Shown here piece by piece: positions 7,961 to 15,095 of a stretch of 26,005 bases of DNA (its first letter is position 1; every line of letters starts with the position of its first letter). The stretch is from an uncultured Lachnospiraceae bacterium. GTDB taxonomy: Bacteria; Bacillota; Clostridia; Lachnospirales; Lachnospiraceae. The position numbers and the translations under genes are program-made. Location of the stretch: contig CAKRIL010000038.1 in NCBI GenBank assembly GCA_934343915.1, positions 1 through 26,005 on the forward strand. The letters are read 5' to 3'. Below the pieces are notes generated by a model. It saw only the letters and a program-made list of their open reading frames with translations. It searched no databases and was not told where the DNA came from.

Positions 7961-8395
7961 TTATTCCGGTCTCGTTTCTGTCATAAAAGCTCTGTCATTT
8001 TTAATCTTCTCCGACAGAGCCTTGAGCATATCCTCCGCCTCGGAGTACGCTCTTCTGTCAATAAGCTCGTACACTGTCTGCATGTAGTTTCCAAAATCGT
8101 GCCTGAACTTAGACATCGCATCCAATCTGTCAATTATCTTGTCATAATGCGCTATCTGCTCATCCAACTCGATACGGAGTGCCTCATTCTCAAGCTGTTT
8201 CCGCTTCCATTCACTTCTTTTTATCTCATATCTGTACAGCATCAGGTCAACTATGACAAAATTCAGTACAAATATCATAGGTATGAATCTCCAGTCAACC
8301 GTCTTATAACCGGCACTGTAAGCAGACACACCAATCAGAAGCACCATAACTACCTGAACTATCGGCACAAGTATGTTCCACACTCTTCTTCTCAT
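7961..8395 (-). CDS. Small membrane protein with a lone sensor-kinase H-box (no ATPase domain)
   Basis: A 144-residue protein with two membrane helices (about 8-28 and 36-54), a charged coiled coil (about 56-95) and the segment KFRHDFGNYMQTV with His99. That matches the phospho-accepting H-box of AgrC/VirS-type kinases and of Spo0B-like domains. The protein stops about 45 residues later. No N-box or G-box of a GHKL ATPase domain is present, and only 25 bases separate its stop from the preferred start of the LytTR gene. It is therefore either a truncated sensor or a stand-alone phosphotransfer or dimerising protein. The ATG at 8395 has GGAATGAGG upstream, placed in the 19-base gap after metA. 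Co-transcription with the LytTR gene suggests they work together, with ATP-dependent phosphorylation supplied from elsewhere. Confidence 0.82.
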   Translation of the reverse strand: MRRRVWNILVPIVQVVMVLLIGVSAYSAGYKTVDWRFIPMIFVLNFVIVDLMLYRYEIKRSEWKRKQLENEALRIELDEQIAHYDKIIDRLDAMSKFRHDFGNYMQTVYELIDRRAYSEAEDMLKALSEKIKNDRAFMTETRPE

Positions 8396-8414
8396 ATGTC
8401 AATCCTCATTCCTT

Positions 8415-9320
8415 TTACAAAATATAAGGAGTCTCCTGATAAACGTAGTAGTTTATCCAGTTCGTGTAAAGGTTGTTCGCATGTGCTCTCCATGTAAGGC
8501 GCGGCTTCGAATTGACATCACCGTCAGTGTAGTAATTGCGGGGCATGTCGATAGGCAGCCCCTTTCCGAGGTCACGCTTATACTCGGCATCAAGTGTTAC
8601 CCTGTCGTACTCAGGATGTCCCATGACAAATATTCGCTTGCCGCCTTCCGCAAGAACTATGAACACGCCGACCTCCTCGGACTCGGCAAGTATCTGAAGC
8701 CTGTCATCCGCAAGAATATCAGACTTGGATACAGTCGTGTGGCGTGAATGTGGTGCATAGAAGTAATCATCAAAGCCTCTGACAAGCGGCACCTTGCGGT
8801 TTAACACCTTGTGCTCAAATATGCCGAATGCCTTCTTAGGAAGAAGCTCCTTGTGGATTCCGTAGTGGTGATACAGCCCCGCCTGTGCTCCCCAGCAGAT
8901 ATGGAGTGTCGAGGTGACATGCTTATCCGACCAGTCCATAATCTTTACAAGCTCGTCCCAGTAGGTGACCTCCTCGAATTCCATCTGCTCAACGGGCGCA
9001 CCTGTTATTATGAGACCGTCAAAGTTCCTGTTCTTCACATCGCTGAAGGTCTGATAAAACTGGTTAAGATGAGATGCAGATGTATTCTTGGACACATGCG
9101 ACTCAAGCTGAAGGAACGTGATATTAATCTGGAGCGGCGTGTTGGAAAGTGCTCTCAAAAGCTGCAGCTCCGTGTCCTGCTTGATTGGCATGAGGTTAAG
9201 TATAAGCACCTCAAGCGGTCTTATATCCTGTGAGAGTGCTCTGTTCTCATCCATCACAAATATATTTTCATCTTCAAGAACCGCCCTCGCAGGCAGGTCA
9301 TTCTGTATTCTGATTGGCAT
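8415..9320 (-). CDS. metA: Homoserine O-acetyltransferase (MetA)
   Basis: The 301-residue MetA enzyme acylates homoserine at the first dedicated step of methionine synthesis. Numbering matches the E. coli protein exactly: the nucleophile Cys142 in LHICWGAQ, His235 and Glu237 in MGHPEYD. Residue 111 is Glu (GAPVEQME). Work on the family shows that Glu here selects acetyl-CoA, whereas Gly in E. coli selects succinyl-CoA, so the product is most likely O-acetylhomoserine. The start codon overlaps the ligA stop by one base (TAATG), with GAGG upstream, which points to translational coupling. The next gene begins 19 bases after the stop. No S-box or T-box riboswitch could fit directly in front, so any methionine control must act elsewhere in the operon. 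Confidence 0.96.
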   Translation of the reverse strand: MPIRIQNDLPARAVLEDENIFVMDENRALSQDIRPLEVLILNLMPIKQDTELQLLRALSNTPLQINITFLQLESHVSKNTSASHLNQFYQTFSDVKNRNFDGLIITGAPVEQMEFEEVTYWDELVKIMDWSDKHVTSTLHICWGAQAGLYHHYGIHKELLPKKAFGIFEHKVLNRKVPLVRGFDDYFYAPHSRHTTVSKSDILADDRLQILAESEEVGVFIVLAEGGKRIFVMGHPEYDRVTLDAEYKRDLGKGLPIDMPRNYYTDGDVNSKPRLTWRAHANNLYTNWINYYVYQETPYIL

Positions 9321-11329
9321 TAATCGTTCCTCTTTCCTGTCATATTTATAAAATCCTCCTCCGATATTATCGGAATACCAAGCTCCTTCGCTTTCTGGTT
9401 CTTGGAGGAATTGCTTGTTGTATCATTATTGATAAGATAATCTGTCTTGGAGCTGACACTGCCCGCGACCTTGCCGCCAAGGCTCTCAATAAGTGCCTTG
9501 ACCTCATTTCTGTTAGCAAAATGCTCAACAGAGCCGGTTATAACGAATGTCTTTCCTGCAATGTCAGAGCTCATATCCGCCTTCTCCTCAGGTATTAGCG
9601 TAAGCTCTGCCGCAAGAGCCAGCGCGTCGGCACGTTTCTTAGCATCGGCAAAATACTTCACTATATCCCCGGCGATTACCGCACCGATTCCGTCGATGCA
9701 CACAAGCCCGCTCTCGTCAGCATTCACTATATCGTCAAGGCTGCTGTCAAAATGTCTGCATATAAGCTTGGCATTGGCAACACCGACACCCGGAATTCCG
9801 AGTGCATAGATGAATCTGCTTATCTGCGTATTCCTTGATTTCTCGACAGAAGCAATCATATTGTCGTAGGATTTCTCGCCAAAGCCCTCCATCGTGCAGA
9901 TTCGTTCCTTGTACCTGTCAAGGTGATATATGTCGGCATATGTTTTAATCATACCATCATCTATGAATTTTTCAAGAGTTGCCTCGGATATTCCATCAAC
10001 ATTAAGTGCATCCCTCGACACAAGAAGCTCGAAGCTCTTCACCTGCTTCGCCTGACACTCAGGGTTCGTGCAGTACAGACTGAGTGCATCGTTCTGACTT
10101 CTTATCTGTGTCTCTCCGCCGCACACAGGGCATATCTTAGGGATAGCCACAAGTCCGTCATTCTTCTTGGCCTCACCCTCAGCCTTCTTTACGACAGAGG
10201 CAATCTGCGGAATAATCATGTTCGCCTTGTACACGGATATTGTATCACCTATTCCGAGTCCGAGTGAGCGCAGTATGCTCACATTGTGAACACTCGCCCT
10301 TGAGACAGTTGTTCCTTCAATCTCAACAGGCTCAAAGATGGCAACAGGATTGATAAGTCCTGTTCTTGACGCACTCCACTCTATCTCCAGAAGCTTGGTC
10401 TCGACAAGCTCATCCTTCCACTTGAAGGCTATCGAATGTCTCGGGAACTTAGCCGTGCGTCCAAGGCTCTCCCCATATGCTATATCGTCATAGGTGAGCA
10501 CAAGTCCGTCCGACGGAAAATCATTATTTTCCACTTCCTTGGCAAACCACTCGACAGTCTCTGCCATATTGTTCTCGTCAACCACACGGAAATCCACTGT
10601 GTCAAAGCCCTGACCTCTAAGCCAGTTAAACTGCGCTTCCTTGGAATTGCCAAAGTCTACATCAGGTTCACCATTCTCCGGGTTCAGCGCTGATATAAGC
10701 GCAAAAGCCTTCAGTCGCACGTTTCTCTGCGCAGTGACCTCGCTGCTTAGCTGTCTTACGGAGCCGCTGCAAAGATTTCTCGGATTCTTGTACTTCTCTC
10801 CCTCATTGTCAATCGACGCATTTATCTTCTCAAAATCAGAATAGGTTATAATTGCCTCTCCTCTTATCACCAGTCTTCCCTGATAATTAATTCTGGCAGG
10901 GAGATTCTTAAAGGTACGGGCGTTCGCCGTGATAACCTCACCGATATATCCGTTTCCTCTTGTTACCGCCTTGATAAGCCCGCCATGCTCATAGGTGAGC
11001 ACCACTGTGAGTCCGTCAAGCTTCCAAGAGAGCAGACATTTATGTGCTCCGGCAAACGCGGCAAGTGCCTCAACAGACTTCGTCTTATCAAGACTCAGCA
11101 TAGGCGCGGCATGCTCCTCCTTTGGAAGCTCGCTGACAGTCTCATAGCCCACATGCTGCGTCGGACTGTCTGACATTATTATTCCTGTCTCATTTTCAAG
11201 TGCGGTCAGCTCATCATAGAGTGCATCATACTCGAAATTGGTCATAAGCTCCTTATCACCTGAGTAGTATGCCTTTCCCGCCTCATTCAATATACCTGTA
11301 AGTTCCTTTATTCTCGCAGCCTTATCCAT
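9320..11329 (-). CDS. ligA: NAD-dependent DNA ligase (LigA family, divergent active-site motifs)
   Basis: Joins nicked DNA using NAD. The ATG at 11329 gives 669 residues, matches the usual LigA beginning (MDKAARIKELTG) and has GGGAG upstream; an ATG seven codons earlier has a poor ribosome site. In order: adenylation domain with nucleotidyl lysine in KLDG (Lys103), OB fold, a four-cysteine zinc finger (CPVC...CTNPEC), helix-hairpin-helix region (GIPGVGVANAK) and a C-terminal BRCT domain (GKTFVITGSVEHF). Several conserved positions differ from E. coli LigA: the Glu two residues before the lysine is Ser (LSWKLDG), TRGDG reads TRGNG, and DGVVIK reads DGLVLT. Related clostridial ligases seem to share these changes, as far as I recall. 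It overlaps rluF by eight bases and metA by one. It may be the main ligase or a second copy. Confidence 0.92.
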   Translation of the reverse strand: MDKAARIKELTGILNEAGKAYYSGDKELMTNFEYDALYDELTALENETGIIMSDSPTQHVGYETVSELPKEEHAAPMLSLDKTKSVEALAAFAGAHKCLLSWKLDGLTVVLTYEHGGLIKAVTRGNGYIGEVITANARTFKNLPARINYQGRLVIRGEAIITYSDFEKINASIDNEGEKYKNPRNLCSGSVRQLSSEVTAQRNVRLKAFALISALNPENGEPDVDFGNSKEAQFNWLRGQGFDTVDFRVVDENNMAETVEWFAKEVENNDFPSDGLVLTYDDIAYGESLGRTAKFPRHSIAFKWKDELVETKLLEIEWSASRTGLINPVAIFEPVEIEGTTVSRASVHNVSILRSLGLGIGDTISVYKANMIIPQIASVVKKAEGEAKKNDGLVAIPKICPVCGGETQIRSQNDALSLYCTNPECQAKQVKSFELLVSRDALNVDGISEATLEKFIDDGMIKTYADIYHLDRYKERICTMEGFGEKSYDNMIASVEKSRNTQISRFIYALGIPGVGVANAKLICRHFDSSLDDIVNADESGLVCIDGIGAVIAGDIVKYFADAKKRADALALAAELTLIPEEKADMSSDIAGKTFVITGSVEHFANRNEVKALIESLGGKVAGSVSSKTDYLINNDTTSNSSKNQKAKELGIPIISEEDFINMTGKRND

Positions 11330-12062
11330 TATTTTTTTCTCCCATTCCACACAGATTTCTAAGCTTAACTGTCTCCTCCACGGAGAGCGGTCTTATCTCG
11401 CCTTCCTTGAGACCATTGATATTGACATTCATTATTCTTATGCGCTTTAATGACACGACCTCATAGCCGAACGCCCCGCACATTCGTCTTATCTGCCTGT
11501 TAAGTCCCTGCTTAAGGACGATTGTGAAGGTTCGTTTTCCGTTCTTTTTAACAGTGCATCTTCTTGTAATTACCTTTTTCCCCGTTCCGGCATCGGTTAT
11601 CTCAACGCCCGCACCCATCTTCTTTATGAAATCATCCGTGACATCCTTGTTGACCTTGACAACATACTCCTTCTGATGATTATTGGAAGTCTTAAGAATA
11701 TTATTCATAAGCTCCCCGTCATTGGTCAGCAGCAGCAGTCCGCAGGACTCCTTATCAAGTCTGCCGACAGGAAATACTCTGTTATCAATCCCCTTATTCT
11801 TAAGGTATTCAAAAAGGCTGTCCGGCTCATCAGCCATAGTCGTAATTATGCCCTCCGGCTTGTAGAAGGCATATATTACCTTGCGGACAGCTTCAGGAGA
11901 CTTGATTTTCCTGCCGTCTATCTCAACCGTATCGCCTTCCTCAACCTGCATTCCCATCGCAGCGCTTACTCCGTTGACGGAGACCTTTCCTGCCTCAATA
12001 AGTCTGTCCGCCTCGCGTCTTGAACAATATCCCGAATCACTTATATATTTATTAAGTCTCAT
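11322..12062 (-). CDS. rluF: 23S rRNA pseudouridine synthase, RluF-like
   Basis: A 246-residue RNA-modifying enzyme of the RsuA/RluB/RluE/RluF group. An N-terminal S4 RNA-binding domain (MRLNKYISDSGYCSRREADR) is followed by a catalytic domain with Asp103 in the GRLD motif, then GLNRQIRRMCGAFGYEV and RIRIMNV. The KMGAGVEI and RIRIMNV stretches resemble E. coli RluF (23S U2604) more than RsuA or RluB, so RluF is the best guess; the exact uridine is not shown by sequence. The ATG at 12062 follows GGGAGG six bases upstream. Its 3' end overlaps ligA by eight bases, so it heads the rluF-ligA-metA run. No convincing promoter was found in the short gap upstream. Confidence 0.9.
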   Translation of the reverse strand: MRLNKYISDSGYCSRREADRLIEAGKVSVNGVSAAMGMQVEEGDTVEIDGRKIKSPEAVRKVIYAFYKPEGIITTMADEPDSLFEYLKNKGIDNRVFPVGRLDKESCGLLLLTNDGELMNNILKTSNNHQKEYVVKVNKDVTDDFIKKMGAGVEITDAGTGKKVITRRCTVKKNGKRTFTIVLKQGLNRQIRRMCGAFGYEVVSLKRIRIMNVNINGLKEGEIRPLSVEETVKLRNLCGMGEKNNG

Positions 12063-12130
12063 GTCTGCCTCCCAAATATATGCCCTGCCGAAACCACCGG
12101 CGACATTCCTCTATCAAGCTCATACTCTCG

Positions 12131-12170
12131 TTTTTGTGTAATAGGAAGCTTCGTTCCTGTTACACAAAAA
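12131..12170. repeat. 40-nt hairpin repeat, copy 1
   Basis: Arms 12131-12147 and 12154-12170 form a 17-bp stem with one G-U pair and a GCTTCG loop. T-runs on both outer ends would suit a terminator in either direction. The element differs from copy 2 (13184-13223) at four of 40 positions. It lies between rluF and the terminator of the lipoprotein gene, sharing that terminator's T-run. Confidence 0.8.
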
Positions 12171-12199
12171 ATATCAGCGCAGGACACAACGCCCTGCGC
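12166..12199 (-). terminator. Rho-independent terminator of the lipoprotein gene
   Basis: GC-rich arms GCGCAGG (12177-12183) and CCTGCGC (12193-12199) pair perfectly on the minus strand around a nine-base loop. Six T follow at 12171-12166. It begins 16 bases after the lipoprotein stop. Confidence 0.88.
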
Positions 12200-12214
12200 C
12201 GAAATACTGCCGTA

Positions 12215-12946
12215 TTATTCTGCTGTCGGCTGCTCATAGAGGTATCTTGTAACCTCATCCTTGATTACAATTCCCAACACTTCATTCAGGTTCTCCTGAT
12301 TAGCAAGTGCCTCCTCATTATCCGTGCTGACTTCCGTTCTGACATCCTGAATCATCTGGTCGGACAGCATAATTGAGTTATAGCTCTTCACTTCATCGCC
12401 CACACTGCCGCCGCTTATATAGAAGGTACCGCTCTCATTGGTACACACATAAAATGCATCCAGCATTGTCACAACCTGTGCTCCGAGAGTTGTCGTCACT
12501 CCGCAGCGTGCAACAACAATATAGCTTCCTTCTACAAGACCTTCCATCATATAGCATGTAAGTGACTTGATTGAATCAATATAACCTGACAGCTGCATGA
12601 ATGCATCCCGATTAAGATTGGAGCTGTCATTCGTCATATACACGGCAAGGTCATAATCACCGGCAGCAAGATAATCATAGTACTGCCTGATAAAATCCTT
12701 AATGTCATAATTCATGTCCTCAACAAAAGGACCGGTAACAACCTTGTCCGCCTTGAAACCTGTCACAGTGTATGTGTCCGTTTCGCTCACTATATCTGCC
12801 GCCTGTCCCTCCGCTGAAGCCATTGTCGTACTGTTCTGTATCACAACAACATCCGTCATAAGCTCGGCTGTCCTCTTCCTGGCTGCACAGCCGCATGTGA
12901 GGCACGCCATACATATCAGACAAAAAACGAATATTTTCCTGTACAC
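12215..12946 (-). CDS. Predicted lipoprotein of unknown function, possibly NTF2-like
   Basis: A 243-residue exported protein not recognised as a named family. The N-terminus has a signal peptide (MYRKIFVFCLICMACL) ending in a cysteine-rich lipobox, with TCGC the likely cleavage and lipidation site. The mature part starts with a low-complexity Ser/Thr/Ala stretch. From about residue 80 comes a segment (IRQYYDYLAAGDYDLAVYM) that resembles the first helices of NTF2-like domains. A beta-rich middle and a charged helical tail follow. The start is GTG at 12946, with GGGAGG five bases upstream. It has its own promoter (12978-13005) and terminator, so it is a single-gene unit. A role at the outer face of the membrane is all that can be inferred. 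Confidence 0.85.
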   Translation of the reverse strand: MYRKIFVFCLICMACLTCGCAARKRTAELMTDVVVIQNSTTMASAEGQAADIVSETDTYTVTGFKADKVVTGPFVEDMNYDIKDFIRQYYDYLAAGDYDLAVYMTNDSSNLNRDAFMQLSGYIDSIKSLTCYMMEGLVEGSYIVVARCGVTTTLGAQVVTMLDAFYVCTNESGTFYISGGSVGDEVKSYNSIMLSDQMIQDVRTEVSTDNEEALANQENLNEVLGIVIKDEVTRYLYEQPTAE

Positions 12947-12977
12947 AATAACCTCCCAATATTCTGCAAGTCCATAC

Positions 12978-13005
12978 CTTATATGATTTTAACAATAAAT
13001 GTAAA
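12978..13005 (-). promoter_or_regulatory. Promoter of the lipoprotein gene
   Basis: On the minus strand, TTTACA (13000-13005) and TATAAG (12978-12983) lie 16 bases apart, each one mismatch from consensus. The spacer contains TTGTTAAA, half of a Rex-type site; a single half-site is weak evidence for control. Confidence 0.6.
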
Positions 13006-13054
13006 AAAAATCAATGCATATTTGCAATGTGTATTCAATCTGTATATTTAACCC

Positions 13055-13083
13055 TTGCAAAAAAATGCTTCATGATATACAAT
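13055..13083 (+). promoter_or_regulatory. Promoter of tRNA-Arg
   Basis: TTGCAA (13055-13060) and TACAAT (13078-13083) are 17 bases apart. Transcription would begin about 18 bases before the mature tRNA. The leader contains a small hairpin, GCGTG-tctat-CACGC. Confidence 0.65.
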
Positions 13084-13107
13084 AATAACTGCGTGTCTAT
13101 CACGCAT

Positions 13108-13181
13108 GCACTTGTAGCTCAGTGGATAGAGCACCGGTTTCCGGAGCCGGGTTGTCGTGGGTTCGATTCCCTCCAGGTGCA
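13108..13181 (+). tRNA. tRNA-Arg (anticodon CCG)
   Basis: A full cloverleaf can be drawn. Acceptor arms GCACTTG and CAGGTGC pair with one G-U, the D arm is GCTC...GAGC, and the anticodon stem CCGGT/GCCGG carries loop TTCCGGA with CCG at 13141-13143. The T loop is TTCGATT and the discriminator base is A. CCA is not encoded. The T stem (GTGGG/CCCTC) has one U-U mismatch. It reads the codon CGG. A T-run and the copy-2 hairpin follow immediately and should end transcription. Confidence 0.95.
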
Positions 13182-13183
13182 TT

Positions 13184-13223
13184 TTTTTATGTAATAGGAA
13201 ACTTCGTTCCTATTACATAAAAA
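13184..13223. repeat. 40-nt hairpin repeat, copy 2; probable tRNA-Arg terminator
   Basis: Arms 13184-13200 and 13207-13223 form a perfect 17-bp stem around an ACTTCG loop. T-rich sequence at 13182-13188 and A-rich sequence at the far end make it symmetric. It starts two bases after the tRNA-Arg discriminator. One difference from copy 1 is a compensated pair: G-C there, A-T here. Confidence 0.85.
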
Positions 13224-13237
13224 CGCTCCGCGGGGAT

Positions 13238-13308
13238 GCGCACTGCGGCGTACAATGTAGATGTCGCAAGCGACCGCCGCAGGCGCGAGAATGTGCCAGG
13301 GCACATTC
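13238..13308. repeat. GC-rich double inverted repeat
   Basis: The first structure pairs GCGC and CTGCGGCG (13238-13250, one bulged A) with CGCCGCAG and GCGC (13275-13286). An inner hairpin GTCG-CAAG-CGAC sits at 13263-13274. Two bases later a second hairpin has perfect nine-base arms, GAATGTGCC and GGCACATTC (13289-13308), followed on the plus strand by TTTGTTCTT. The block is far richer in GC than its surroundings. It could be a plus-strand terminator, a REP-like repeat or a small structured RNA. Confidence 0.7.
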
Positions 13309-13315
13309 TTTGTTC

Positions 13316-14227
13316 TTATTCAAAGCCTTTTTCTCTTGTGAACAGATACGCCGTGTCTGAAAGTATCTCTTCCTTTGACAGCTCTGTGCTGTTCACATTC
13401 CTTACCATCTCATCAAGCCCCTCCTTTGTAACATCACCATCGACCGGTATCAATATGATTTCATGCACGCTGCTCGGGACTATGTAGAGGTCTGCTTCGA
13501 TATGCCTTGCAAATTTCATAAGCAGACCATCATAGAGCATGCATGAAGCGCCATAGCTTCTGTACGAATTGGTAAGTACATACATTGGAAATTCTTCATT
13601 CATACGATTAACATGTGCTATAAGCTCCTCAATATTGTCCTCATTGCTCTCCTTAAGAATCATGTCCGAAACGACCTGATTCATAGGCTTTATCTCTGCC
13701 GGATACAGTCTTGGAGTATTAATCATGGCGCAATTATACAAAATATCCTCACTGATATTCCAATAGCCGACATGGTTATTGTATATCGTCACAATCCCCC
13801 TTCCTTCTTCAATATCATCAATAACGACAAAGTACACTATTGCAAGATTCTTAAATCTCCTGAACGGTATATTCTCAAGAAGCTTCTCATTTCTCTCATA
13901 ATTTATCACTCTGAACGCCACATTGTTCCTAAGCTTCTCAAAACTCATGAAAAAATCATCCGGTATGGTCACATTTCCAATGCTGTTTAAGTATATATCA
14001 TACACTTTGCGCACAATCTCATCCAGCTCGCAGCCTGACAGATACATTGAATAGTATCCGTTAAGATATATTGTCGGTGAGAAATTGCTTCCGTTCTTCA
14101 TGATAACTATACCGTCAAGTACGATGCCGTTATTCTTCGTAACACGGTGAATAAATACCTCTGCCTCCTTCCCTGCAATTTTTCTAACGCACTCCACCAC
14201 TGCGTTTAAAAATTCCTGATAATTCAT
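13316..14227 (-). CDS. DUF5688 family protein, function unknown
   Basis: A 303-residue protein with no signal peptide or membrane helix. It resembles the DUF5688 family that is common and often multi-copy in Lachnospiraceae, notably in the late segment ASCMLYDGLLMKFA...LYIVPSSVHEIILIP. The N-terminal half (MNYQEFLNAVVECVRK then VTKNNGIVLDGIVIMK) also fits. No catalytic motif is visible. The ATG at 14227 follows AAAGGAAAA. It stands alone between the GC-rich inverted repeat and efp. An inverted repeat CTTTGA-n8-TCAAAG at 14254-14273 lies in its probable promoter region and could be an operator, though this is weak. The family call is from memory of its conserved strings. Confidence 0.85.
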   Translation of the reverse strand: MNYQEFLNAVVECVRKIAGKEAEVFIHRVTKNNGIVLDGIVIMKNGSNFSPTIYLNGYYSMYLSGCELDEIVRKVYDIYLNSIGNVTIPDDFFMSFEKLRNNVAFRVINYERNEKLLENIPFRRFKNLAIVYFVVIDDIEEGRGIVTIYNNHVGYWNISEDILYNCAMINTPRLYPAEIKPMNQVVSDMILKESNEDNIEELIAHVNRMNEEFPMYVLTNSYRSYGASCMLYDGLLMKFARHIEADLYIVPSSVHEIILIPVDGDVTKEGLDEMVRNVNSTELSKEEILSDTAYLFTREKGFE

Positions 14228-14371
14228 ATTCTGTTTTCCTTTCTATAAATAAACTTTGACAGGCTAATCAAAGGTTATTCCAAAACAAATATAACTTGGG
14301 AAAATAAAGAATAAATAACAATAAATAAAAAACTTAAAGAAAAATAAAAGAATCATCGAATATGTACCGCA

Positions 14372-14400
14372 CGGCACAATGAAATATATTCATTATGCCG
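14372..14400. terminator. Hairpin after efp
   Basis: Arms 14372-14383 and 14389-14400 pair over 12 bases (one G-U on the minus strand) around a five-base loop, 19 bases beyond the efp stop. There is no T-run directly after it on the minus strand, so it may be a weak terminator or an mRNA 3'-end stabiliser. Confidence 0.5.
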
Positions 14401-14419
14401 CACAATACTAAAAATAAGA

Positions 14420-14977
14420 TTATGCTCTTGAAAGGTACTCACCTGTTCTTGTGTCAATCTTAATCTTCTCGCCCTGCTCAACAAAGAGAGGAACCATAAC
14501 CTTAGCACCTGTCTCAACGATAGCCGGCTTAGTAGCACCTGTTGCTGTGTTGCCCTTAACGCCCGGCTCAGACTCAGTGATTACAAGCTCTACGAAAAGA
14601 GGCGGCTCAATAGCGAACACATCGCCGTTGTGTGAAAGAAGCTTAACCATCTCGTTCTCCTTAACGAACTTAAGGGAATCTCCCACTGTCTCCTTAGTGA
14701 GCTGAATCTGCTCATAGTTCTCTGTATTCATGAAGTGATAGAAATCATCATCTGCATACAGATACTGAAACTCTGACTTATCAATGTGAGCTAAATCGAA
14801 CTTAGCAGTTGGGTTGTATGAGTTCTCTACAACGCCTCCGTTAATAATATTCTTAAGCTTAGTTCTAACGAATGGTGAGCCCTTACCAGGCTTAACATGC
14901 TGGAACTCGATTACCTGCCAAATTGAACCGTCCATCTGTATTGTCATGCCGTTTCTAAAATCGCCTGCTGTTACCAT
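14420..14977 (-). CDS. efp: Elongation factor P
   Basis: A 185-residue translation factor that relieves ribosomes stalled at polyproline stretches. All three beta-barrel domains are present: the N-terminal KOW-like domain with HVKPGKGSPFVRTK, the middle OB fold (ENEMVKLLSHNGDVFAIE) and the C-terminal OB fold ending EKIKIDTRTGEYLSRA. Lys32 at the tip of the PGKGSPF loop is the position modified in many bacteria; no modification genes (epmA or earP type) are in the window. The ATG at 14977 has a strong AAGGAGG, spaced slightly long at 11 bases, and that site overlaps a perfect palindrome AGGTATACCT (14982-14991). It has its own promoter at 15017-15045, separate from mazF upstream. Confidence 0.98.
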   Translation of the reverse strand: MVTAGDFRNGMTIQMDGSIWQVIEFQHVKPGKGSPFVRTKLKNIINGGVVENSYNPTAKFDLAHIDKSEFQYLYADDDFYHFMNTENYEQIQLTKETVGDSLKFVKENEMVKLLSHNGDVFAIEPPLFVELVITESEPGVKGNTATGATKPAIVETGAKVMVPLFVEQGEKIKIDTRTGEYLSRA

Positions 14978-15016
14978 ATATAGGTATACCTCCTTGGAAT
15001 AATCAATCTTCTGTTC

Positions 15017-15045
15017 ATTTTAATATATCTTAAAACATATTTCAA
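15017..15045 (-). promoter_or_regulatory. Promoter of efp
   Basis: On the minus strand, TTGAAA (15040-15045) and TAAAAT (15017-15022) are 17 bases apart. Transcription would start near 15010, leaving a leader of about 33 bases. Confidence 0.7.
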
Positions 15046-15095
15046 CTATTTTTTCAATCTAATTTGCCCTTTTTTGACTTTTTTCCTGTTAAACG

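Noticed and set aside
7225..8395. A frameshifted full-length AgrC-type kinase
   Set aside because: No GHKL N-box or G-box motif was seen in any frame near the H-box gene, and the gap to the LytTR gene is only 25 bases.
8396..8414. A methionine riboswitch near metA
   Set aside because: metA overlaps ligA upstream and only 19 bases follow it, so there is no untranslated space for an S-box or T-box.
13119..13304. Small minus-strand frame reading through the tRNA-Arg gene (contains WRESNPRQPGSG)
   Set aside because: This string is the familiar false translation of a tRNA gene's complementary strand; it is not a gene.
14254..14273. Inverted repeat CTTTGA-n8-TCAAAG before the DUF5688 gene
   Set aside because: Six-base arms in an AT-rich promoter region are suggestive only; no matching promoter or known operator could be fixed, so it is mentioned only within the gene entry.
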